Notes under the pieces: generated by a model
Told to the model about the DNA's origin: nothing
Database searches by the model: none
Seen by the model: the letters and a program-made list of their open reading frames with translations, nothing else
NCBI RefSeq assembly: GCF_003710085.1
Contig: NZ_CP033324.1
Location: 2,915,501 to 2,979,500, forward strand
DNA: 64,000 nt
Origin: Nocardioides pantholopis
GTDB taxonomy: Bacteria > Actinomycetota > Actinomycetes > Propionibacteriales > Nocardioidaceae
Reading direction: 5' to 3'
Program-made: the position numbers and the translations under genes
Shown here: piece by piece, positions 58,031 through 64,000 of the stretch
Layout: every line of letters starts with the position of its first letter
How positions within the stretch are numbered: the first letter of the stretch is position 1

Positions 58031-59218
58031 ATGGCCCCGGAAACCCACGCTGCAGCCGATGCCCCCACCGGTCCCCTCTCGGACCTGATCGTCCTCGACC
58101 TCACCCGAGCTCTCGCCGGCCCGCACGCCGCGATGATGCTGGGCGACCTCGGGGCCCGGGTGATCAAGGTCGAGTCCCCCACCGGCGACGACACCCGGTC
58201 GTGGGGCCCGCCGTTCGTCGGCGAGGAGCACGAGCGCGAGTCGACGTACTTCATGGCGGCCAACCGCAACAAGGAGTCCATCGTCCTGGACCTCAAGTCG
58301 CCCGAGGACAAGGACGTGCTCACCCGCCTCGTCGAGCGCGCCGACGTGCTCATGGAGAACTTCCGGGTGGGGGTGCTGGACCGGCTCGGCTTCTCCGTGG
58401 AGCGGCTGCACGAGCTCAACCCGCGACTGATCGTGCTCTCGATCACCGGCTTCGGCCACGACGGCCCCGAGGCCACCCGCGCCGGCTACGACCAGATCGC
58501 CCAGGGCGAGGGCGGCCTGATGTCGCTGACCGGGACCAGCGCCCCCACCAAGGTCGGGGTCCCGATCGCGGACCTGCTCGCCGGCATGAACGGCGCGTAC
58601 GGCGTCGTCGCCGCCCTCCACGAGCGCGAGCGCACCGGCCGCGGCCGGGTGGTCCGCACCTCGCTGCTGGCCGGCATGGTCGGCGTCCACGCCTTCCAGG
58701 GGACCCGCTGGACCGTCGCGAAGGAGGTCCCCGGCCTGGCCGGCGACCACCACCCCTCGATCGCGCCGTACGGCATGTTCGCCACCGCGAGCGCCCCGAT
58801 CCAGATCGCCTGTGGCTCCGAGGGCCTGTGGAAGGCGCTGTGCCGGGCCCTCGAGCTGGACGCCGACGCCCCGCAGTTCGCCACGAACCCGCTGCGCGTC
58901 GCCAACCGCGACGAGCTGATCGCGGTGCTGGAGGGCCTCTTCGCGGCCCAGCCGGCGGAGCACTGGCTCGCGCTGCTCGCCGACGCCGGCATCCCGTCGG
59001 GCAAGGTCCGCACCCTCGACGACGTCTACGCCTGGGACCAGACCCGCTCCCAGGGCCTGCTGCTCACGGTCGACCACGCCACCCAGGGCGAGCTCGAGCT
59101 GCCCGGCTCCCCGATCCGCTTCGACGACAACCCGTTCTCGGGCGGGCGGCCGACGCACACCGCGCCGCCGACCCTGGACCAGCACGGCGCCGCGATCCGG
59201 GAGTGGCTGGACTCCTGA
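58031..59218 (+). CDS. CaiB/BaiF family CoA-transferase (class III)
   Basis: 395 aa. LIVLDLTRALAGPHAAMMLGDLGARVIKVESPTGDD contains the class III signature with the catalytic Asp (in GDD region is only the CoA loop; the nucleophile is the later Asp after SLTGTSAPTKVGVPIADLLAG). FFEAMNRNKES-like block appears as FMAANRNKESIVLDLKSPED. Transfers CoA between carboxylic acids, such as carnitine or oxalate types; substrate unknown. ATG with GGGAGGG upstream. Divergent from adnA. Confidence 0.87.
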   Translation: MAPETHAAADAPTGPLSDLIVLDLTRALAGPHAAMMLGDLGARVIKVESPTGDDTRSWGPPFVGEEHERESTYFMAANRNKESIVLDLKSPEDKDVLTRLVERADVLMENFRVGVLDRLGFSVERLHELNPRLIVLSITGFGHDGPEATRAGYDQIAQGEGGLMSLTGTSAPTKVGVPIADLLAGMNGAYGVVAALHERERTGRGRVVRTSLLAGMVGVHAFQGTRWTVAKEVPGLAGDHHPSIAPYGMFATASAPIQIACGSEGLWKALCRALELDADAPQFATNPLRVANRDELIAVLEGLFAAQPAEHWLALLADAGIPSGKVRTLDDVYAWDQTRSQGLLLTVDHATQGELELPGSPIRFDDNPFSGGRPTHTAPPTLDQHGAAIREWLDS

Positions 59219-59297
59219 GCCCGCGGGCCGGGCGGGGCCGCGTCCACCTGGGGGAATGGGCCTCGCCAGCGGAGGTCCGGACCGTCAGACTGGCGCC

Positions 59298-59891
59298 GTG
59301 ACGAGCACCCGCACCGTGGCGATCCTGGCCTTCGACGACATGGAGGTCCTCGACTACGCCGGGCCCTACGAGGTCTTCAACGTGGCCGGCGAGGTCAGCG
59401 ACCCGGGCGCGTTCTCGGTGCTCTCGGTGGGGCTCACCGGTGAGGTCGCGACCGGCCGGGGCGGCTTCCGGGTGCTGCCCGACCACGGCCTGGACGACTG
59501 CCCGGCCACCGACCTGCTGGTGGTCCCCGGGGGCGCCGGCGTGCGCCGGCTCCAGTCCGACGACCGGCTGCTGGCCTGGCTGCGCGACCGGGCGGCCGAG
59601 GTCGAGGTGCTGGTCTCGGTCTGCACCGGCGCACTGCTGCTGGCCTCGGCCGGGCTGCTGCACGGGCGGCGCGCCACCACCCACCACACGGCGTACGCCG
59701 AGCTGGCCGGCCTGGACCCGACCGTGCAGGTCGAGCGCGGACCCCGGTTCGTGCGCAGCGCGGACCGGCTGTGGACCTCCGGCGGCATCTCGGCCGGCAT
59801 CGACCTGTCCCTGCGGGTCGTCCGCGAGCTCGCCGGGCCCCGGGTCCACGACGACGTGGTCGCCGAGATGGAGTGGGGCTGGCGCTCCTGA
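59298..59891 (+). CDS. DJ-1/PfpI family protein (GATase1-like)
   Basis: 197 aa. VAILAFDDMEVLDYAGPYEVFNVAG at the N-terminus and VSVCTGALLLASAGLL, the nucleophile elbow with Cys near residue 110, followed by TTHHTAYAEL. It resembles the GATase1-only group without a C-terminal AraC domain. Might act as a protease-like or isonitrile-hydratase-like enzyme; the AraC-less InhA group fits. GTG at 59298; CAGACT 6 nt before it may be the -10 of a leaderless message. Confidence 0.82.
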   Translation: MTSTRTVAILAFDDMEVLDYAGPYEVFNVAGEVSDPGAFSVLSVGLTGEVATGRGGFRVLPDHGLDDCPATDLLVVPGGAGVRRLQSDDRLLAWLRDRAAEVEVLVSVCTGALLLASAGLLHGRRATTHHTAYAELAGLDPTVQVERGPRFVRSADRLWTSGGISAGIDLSLRVVRELAGPRVHDDVVAEMEWGWRS

Positions 59892-59919
59892 TCGGAGCCG
59901 GAGTGGTTACCGGCTCGGC

Positions 59920-60216
59920 GTGAAGCCGCCCCGGGACGCCGCCGTCGCCGCCTCCAGCCGCTGGACCGACCCGGACGGCTACCGCTCCCCCGCCGGGAGC
60001 GTGCACGCCTGGCTGCGCGGGACCAACCAGACACTGTGCGGGATCCCGCTCAGCCGGGCCGGCCTGATGCGGTTCCCCCACATCCAGTGGGCCGACGTGC
60101 AGCCGGCCACCGGCCGCGACGCCGACCGGGTCCAGGAGGTCTGCCCCCGGTGCGCCGCCGGGATGGGCGCGCGCCGCGACGAACGGCCCTGGCGACGGGT
60201 CAACCCGCGCCCCTGA
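59920..60216 (+). CDS. Small conserved cysteine-containing protein, function unknown
   Basis: 98 aa from GTG. TLCGIPLSRAGLMRFPHIQWADV and CPRCAAGMGAR are the conserved blocks of a small actinobacterial protein; the CPRC pair with the earlier Cys and His could hold zinc. No function assigned. Convergent with the amidohydrolase gene, with a long hairpin between. Confidence 0.6.
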   Translation: MKPPRDAAVAASSRWTDPDGYRSPAGSVHAWLRGTNQTLCGIPLSRAGLMRFPHIQWADVQPATGRDADRVQEVCPRCAAGMGARRDERPWRRVNPRP

Positions 60217-60247
60217 GACCGGCGGCCCCGAGACCTGGGCCGGACAG

Positions 60248-60301
60248 CAGAACGCCACCCGGGGTGGCCGCCGGGGCGGCCACGCCGGGTGGCGGGTTCT
60301 G
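60248..60301. terminator. Large bidirectional hairpin
   Basis: Outer arms 60248-60262 and 60285-60301 pair with a 2-nt bulge; an inner stem GTGGCCG/CGGCCAC (60264-60270, 60277-60283) completes it. Located between convergent genes; no U-tract. Confidence 0.75.
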
Positions 60302-60315
60302 CGGGATCTGGTCGA

Positions 60316-61410
60316 TCAGCCCAGGTCGACGATCGCGGCGACCGGGCCGCCACCCTCGGGGCCCTGGTGCGCCGCGGAGACCGAGACGAAGACCGCCGGG
60401 TCGCCGGTGACGGCGGCGGTCACGCCACCGACGCAGGACTTGATCTGGCGGTGCCAGTGCACGTCGGAGTCGTCGAGCATCGCGTTGCGGCGACCCCGGA
60501 CGGTGCCGTCCTGCGAGGCCTCGCACTTGAGGAAGACGTTGACGAGCTTGCCGTCGAGGTCGGTGTGGTGCGGGCGCTCGGGGAGCTCGAGGCCGGCGTC
60601 CTTGATCGCGTTCCAGATGCCGTCCTGGTCGAGGGCGTCGGTCATCACCGAGTGCCCGACCCGGTAGCGGCCGCCCACGCCGCGGGCGTTGCCCACGACG
60701 ACGACCTGCGCCCGGTCCAGCTCCACGCCCGAGGAGCAGGATGCGACGGCCGAGTAGAGCTCGCGGTTGTGCATGACGTCCTCGTCGGAGGGCATCTCGA
60801 TCTCGCCCAGCGCCACGGCGATGCCGAGCGCGGTGACGCCGTTGGAGAGGTCCATCGACTCGTGGGTGTGCTCGGTCCACACGTCCTTGCCGCGCCGCTT
60901 GGCGTCGCGGATCGTGTCGATCGTCAGCAGCGGGGTCTTGGTCTGGACGTAGTGCACGTCGGCCGGGTCGGTGATCCCGGCCCGCTCCATCGCGACCTTC
61001 ACGGCGTCGGCGACCTTGGAGATCATCGGCGTGCGGCCGATCTCCTCGGGGAGCAGCTGCTCGCTCATCGCGAAGCCGACCGTGAGCCGCTGGTCGTCGG
61101 TGGGCTCGGCGTCGACGGTCGCGAAGACCGTGGCGTGGGGGCTGATCACGCCGTCGGTGCCGCCGGACCACACGATCGGGACCTGCTTGACAGCCTCGGG
61201 GTCGGCGCCCTTCTCGACCAGCACCTCGCGGAAGGCGCGGTCGGCGATGATCCGGGTGTAGTCGTTCACACCACCGTTGCCCTCGGTCTTGCCGATGATC
61301 GCGATCACCCGCGAAGCCTCCATGACGCCCTCGTCCAGGAGCTTGGCGAGCTCGGAGGCGTCGGCGACGGAGTGGATCGGGACCTTGCGAACTTCGATGG
61401 CGCTGGGCAT
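60316..61410 (-). CDS. Ring-opening amidohydrolase (cyanuric acid amidohydrolase/barbiturase family)
   Basis: 364 aa, ATG with GAGGAGA upstream. Three homologous domains are visible, with Ser-bearing motifs [26 protein letters not shown] and the C-terminal [19 protein letters not shown], as in AtzD/barbiturase, which use Ser-Lys dyads. Opens s-triazine- or barbiturate-like rings. Downstream of carbamate kinase in one operon (46-nt gap), a pairing that suggests catabolism of a ring giving carbamate. Substrate not determinable from sequence. Confidence 0.87.
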   Translation of the reverse strand: MPSAIEVRKVPIHSVADASELAKLLDEGVMEASRVIAIIGKTEGNGGVNDYTRIIADRAFREVLVEKGADPEAVKQVPIVWSGGTDGVISPHATVFATVDAEPTDDQRLTVGFAMSEQLLPEEIGRTPMISKVADAVKVAMERAGITDPADVHYVQTKTPLLTIDTIRDAKRRGKDVWTEHTHESMDLSNGVTALGIAVALGEIEMPSDEDVMHNRELYSAVASCSSGVELDRAQVVVVGNARGVGGRYRVGHSVMTDALDQDGIWNAIKDAGLELPERPHHTDLDGKLVNVFLKCEASQDGTVRGRRNAMLDDSDVHWHRQIKSCVGGVTAAVTGDPAVFVSVSAAHQGPEGGGPVAAIVDLG

Positions 61411-61456
61411 GTTTCTCCTCGGTTGATCGGTCGGACTGGTCGGACAGTACGGGGGG

Positions 61457-62392
61457 TCAGTCGGGGACGACGACGGTGCCGGCGCCCTGCTCGAGCGCGG
61501 CGGTGATGTTCTCCAGGCTGGTGATGACGGCCCGGCCGCCGGTCTGCTCGACGAAGCGGCAGGCGGCGTCGACCTTCGGCCCCATCGAGCCGCTGGCGAA
61601 GTGGCCCTCGGCGGCGTGGCCGCGCAGCTCGGAGACGGTCAGAGTGCCGAGCTCCTCGGCGTCGGGCTGGCCGAAGCGGAGCACTGCATGGGTGACGTCG
61701 GTGGCGACGACCAGCACGTCCGCGCCCAGGCCACGGGCCAGGATCGCGGCTCCGAGGTCCTTGTCGATGACTGCCTCGACGCCGCTGAGCCGGCCGTCGG
61801 CGTCGGCCACGACCGGGATCCCGCCGCCGCCCGCGGCGACCACGACGTACCCGGCGTCGACCAGGGCCGTCGCGGCCGGGGCGTCGACGATCTCCAGCGG
61901 CTCGGGCGAGGCGACCATCCGGCGCCAGCCCTTCTCGCCGCGGTCCTCCCAGGTCTCGCCGTGGGAGACGAGCACCGCGGCCTCCTCGGCCGACAGGTAG
62001 CGGCCGATCGGCTTGGTCGGGCGGACGAAGCCGGGGTCGTCGGCGGCGACGCGGGTGCGGGTCACCACGGTGGCGGTACGCCGTTCGGACCCGCGGGCGG
62101 CCAGCGCCCCGTCCAGGGCGTTCATCAGCACGTAGCCGACCGTGCCCTGGGTCTGGGCGCCGCACCAGTCCAGCGGGACCGGCGGCACCACGGAGGCGGC
62201 GATCTCGTTCTTCACCAGCAGGTTGCCGACCTGGGGCCCGTTGCCGTGGGTGAGGACCACCTCCACGCCGGACACGACGAGGTCGGCCACCGCCTCGGCA
62301 GCGGTCGCGACCGCTGCGATCTGGTCGTCGGGTCGCGCGCGACCCTCGGCATTGGTCATGGCGTTTCCGCCGAGCGCGATCAGGACCCTCAT
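61457..62392 (-). CDS. arcC: Carbamate kinase
   Basis: 311 aa. [38 protein letters not shown] and [13 protein letters not shown] are all carbamate kinase motifs. It makes ATP from carbamoyl phosphate in catabolism. Here it heads an operon with the ring-opening amidohydrolase and not with arginine deiminase genes. ATG at 62392. A 9-bp-arm inverted repeat upstream (62431-62475) may be a regulator site. Confidence 0.9.
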   Translation of the reverse strand: MRVLIALGGNAMTNAEGRARPDDQIAAVATAAEAVADLVVSGVEVVLTHGNGPQVGNLLVKNEIAASVVPPVPLDWCGAQTQGTVGYVLMNALDGALAARGSERRTATVVTRTRVAADDPGFVRPTKPIGRYLSAEEAAVLVSHGETWEDRGEKGWRRMVASPEPLEIVDAPAATALVDAGYVVVAAGGGGIPVVADADGRLSGVEAVIDKDLGAAILARGLGADVLVVATDVTHAVLRFGQPDAEELGTLTVSELRGHAAEGHFASGSMGPKVDAACRFVEQTGGRAVITSLENITAALEQGAGTVVVPD

Positions 62393-62430
62393 GGAGTCGA
62401 ACCTAGTGAGCCGGGGCACGTCGGGAGCAG

Positions 62431-62475
62431 GGCAACACCGGCCAGAGACTCCCCGAGGTGCTGGCAGGTGTTGCC
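62431..62475. promoter_or_regulatory. Inverted repeat upstream of the carbamate kinase operon
   Basis: GGCAACACC (62431-62439) and GGTGTTGCC (62467-62475) are exact complements 27 nt apart, 39-83 nt upstream of the arcC start, in the likely promoter zone. A repressor or activator site is inferred. Confidence 0.45.
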
Positions 62476-62522
62476 AAGCGCCGTGCGGGCGCTGCGACGG
62501 GGCGGCCGCTCGGCACCCCGGA

Positions 62523-64000
62523 TCACGGGCGGGGGCCGCCGGTGGCGGTGAGCGGGCGGACCCGCGGGGGCAGCCGGGAGTACCACCCGGCCAGGCGGCC
62601 GTCGCGGCTGACCCGGCGCAGCCGCTCCTCGATCTCGGGACGGGCGTCGCGGGGCGCGGCGATCAGCAGGTGGTCACCGGCGCGCAGGACCGTGGTGTCG
62701 GCGGGCACGAAGAGCCGTCCCTCGCGCAGCGCGAGCGCCACCGCCGTGCCCTCGGGCAGGCGCAGCTCGGCGACCTCCACCCCGGCGATCCGCGAGTCCG
62801 GCGGCACGCTGAGCTGGAGCAGCGTGGCGTCGAGGTCCTCCAGCGGCGCGGAGTCGATCGTGACGTCCCGGGCGCCTACCGCGAGCGCAGCCCCGGTACG
62901 GCGCGCCACCCAGGGCAGCGTGGGGCCCTGCACCAGCGTGAACAGCACCACCAGCAGGAAGACCACGTCGAAGACCCGCTCCGCCCCCGGCAGCCCGACG
63001 CTCATCGGGATCGTGGCCAGCACGATCGGCACGGCACCGCGCAGCCCGGCCCAGCTGATGAACGCCTGGTCGCGCCAGGGCACCCCGAACGGGGTCGCGC
63101 ACAGCAGCACCGACAGCGGCCGCGCGACGAGCGTGAGCGCCCCGCCGACGATCAGAGCGGTGGGCAGCGCGTCGAGGAGGCGGTCGGGGCTGGCGAGCAG
63201 CCCGAGCAGGATGAACAGCCCGATCTGGGCGAGCCAGGCCAGCCCCTCCACGAAGCTGTCGGTGGCCGCACGGTGCGGCAGCCGGGAGTTGCCCAGCACC
63301 AGCCCGGCGACGTAGATGGCCATGATCGGGCTGCCGCCGGCGATGCCGGAGACCGCGAAGGCCAGGAACGCGATCGCCAGGGTCGCCAGCGGATAGAGGC
63401 CGGAGGCGGGCAGCGCGCTGCGGGCCAGCAGCCAGACGCCGCAGCGGGCGACCGCGAACCCGAGCGCCACGCCGGCGAGGAGCTGGTAGCCGATCTGGCC
63501 GGCGATGCCGAGCGCGCCGGAGCTGTTCCAGGCGTCCGAGGTGACGACCGTGACCAGGATGATCACCGGCGGGTCGTTGAAGCCGGACTCCGCCTCGACG
63601 ACCGCCCGCAGCCGGCCGCGGACCGGGAGCTGGCGCAGCACCGAGAACACCGCCGCCGCGTCGGTGGAGGACGCCACGGCGCCCAGCACGATCGCGGTGC
63701 GCAGGTCCACGTCGAGCAGGAGCAGGACCAGCCCGCTGGTGACCGCGACGCTCACGAAGACGCCGAGCGTCGCGAGCACGCCGGCGAGCGGGGCGACCGG
63801 CCGGATCGCCGACCACTGGGTCGTGAAGCCGCCCTCCGCGAGGATCATCGCGAGCGCGACGTTGCCGAGCACCTGGGTGAGCTCGGCGTCCTCGAACTGC
63901 AGCCCCAGCCCCGACTCCCCCAGCGCGAGCCCGATCGCGAGGTAGACCAGCAGGCTGGGCAGGCCGGCCCGGGTCGAGATCCGCACCGCGGCGACCGCGG
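62523..64000 (-). CDS. CPA1/NhaP-type cation-proton antiporter with C-terminal RCK-like (TrkA-C) domain (5' end outside window)
   Basis: Open frame to the right edge (at least 492 codons); the start lies beyond 64000 since the family N-terminus begins upstream of VRISTRAGLPSLLVYLAIGLALGE. About eleven membrane helices, including the substrate core ASSTDAAAVFSVLRQLPVRGRL and AESGFNDPPVIILV, where the ND pair is typical of CPA1. The C-terminal 110 residues (RDVTIDSAPLED, RLPEGTAVALALREGRLFVPAD, GDHLLIAAP) are a TrkA-C regulatory domain. Likely K+/H+ or Na+/H+ antiporter for pH and ion balance. Confidence 0.85.
   Translation of the reverse strand, partial: AVAAVRISTRAGLPSLLVYLAIGLALGESGLGLQFEDAELTQVLGNVALAMILAEGGFTTQWSAIRPVAPLAGVLATLGVFVSVAVTSGLVLLLLDVDLRTAIVLGAVASSTDAAAVFSVLRQLPVRGRLRAVVEAESGFNDPPVIILVTVVTSDAWNSSGALGIAGQIGYQLLAGVALGFAVARCGVWLLARSALPASGLYPLATLAIAFLAFAVSGIAGGSPIMAIYVAGLVLGNSRLPHRAATDSFVEGLAWLAQIGLFILLGLLASPDRLLDALPTALIVGGALTLVARPLSVLLCATPFGVPWRDQAFISWAGLRGAVPIVLATIPMSVGLPGAERVFDVVFLLVVLFTLVQGPTLPWVARRTGAALAVGARDVTIDSAPLEDLDATLLQLSVPPDSRIAGVEVAELRLPEGTAVALALREGRLFVPADTTVLRAGDHLLIAAPRDARPEIEERLRRVSRDGRLAGWYSRLPPRVRPLTATGGPRP

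Noticed and set aside
51232..58088. Very long plus-strand open frames opposite adnB and adnA
   Set aside because: Repetitive Gly/Gln/Val/Arg content and no motif; adnA and adnB on the minus strand carry all helicase and nuclease motifs.
1..64000. CRISPR arrays, insertion sequences, prophage genes, rRNA
   Set aside because: No regularly spaced repeats, transposase, integrase, capsid or rRNA sequence was found.

Overview
The window is 64 kb of very GC-rich DNA, densely packed and with frequent 4-bp start/stop overlaps (ATGA, GTGA). GTG starts are common and several transcripts look leaderless. The gene content (WhiB-family regulator, mycoredoxin, AdnA/AdnB, UvrD2, UPF0182, PPA1309, DUF5679) points to an actinobacterium, most likely Nocardioidaceae (Nocardioides-like). 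No rRNA, CRISPR array, transposase or integrase was seen. Two identical initiator tRNA genes are present.

Layout. (1) 1-5.3 kb: a minus-strand jetA-jetB-jetC operon, a type I Wadjet anti-plasmid SMC system. jetC runs off the left edge and jetD should lie just outside. A 74-bp nested palindrome separates it from a chorismate mutase gene. (2) 6-15 kb: secreted and metabolic genes: lipase, SDR, GH9 glycosidase, LLM flavin oxidoreductase, HNH/Excalibur lipoprotein, carboxymuconolactone decarboxylase-like protein, alkaline phosphatase. (3) 15-20 kb: NarL-type two-component system followed by a MacB/FtsX-type ABC transporter, with a candidate operator between them. (4) 20-28 kb: small regulator/target pairs (S41 peptidase/winged helix, PadR-CPBP, MarR, TetR-DUF6463 with a strong palindrome), one tRNA-fMet, and a CrtI-like FAD oxidoreductase. 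(5) 28.2-32.9 kb: a BcrA-type ABC exporter divergent from a second two-component system, plus an ABM monooxygenase. It is bounded on the right by the second tRNA-fMet and on the left by what looks like a tRNA 3'-end remnant with its own terminator, so this may be an old tRNA-targeted insertion.

(6) 33-58 kb: a block resembling the mycobacterial Rv3193c-Rv3202c neighbourhood: UPF0182, PPA1309-family protein, PDZ/Lon-like protease, MoaE, DUF2342-type metalloprotease, NUDIX, DUF45 peptidase, PHP phosphoesterase, enoyl-CoA hydratase, DUF5679, an orphan TOMM cyclodehydratase-like protein, a WhiB7-like regulator with a long leader (uORF plus attenuator hairpin), UvrD2, mycoredoxin, NudC and AdnB/AdnA. 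Two previously short-overlooked 54-aa paralogous proteins follow whiB7. Between the PHP and enoyl-CoA hydratase genes lies a gene-free 353 bp. It holds a cluster of DnaA-box-like sequences and, next to it, a complete small transcription unit (promoter, structured RNA of about 77 nt, U-tract terminator). (7) 58-64 kb: CaiB-type CoA-transferase, DJ-1/PfpI protein, a small conserved protein, a carbamate kinase/ring-opening amidohydrolase operon, and a CPA1-type cation/proton antiporter running off the right edge.

The least-explained signals are the small RNA with the adjacent DnaA-box cluster (42.2-42.5 kb), the tandem microproteins behind whiB7 (44.9-45.4 kb), the whiB7 leader (45.9-46.3 kb) and the nested palindrome beside the Wadjet operon (5.4-5.5 kb). 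All functional statements rest on reading the sequence and on family knowledge; no database search was possible.
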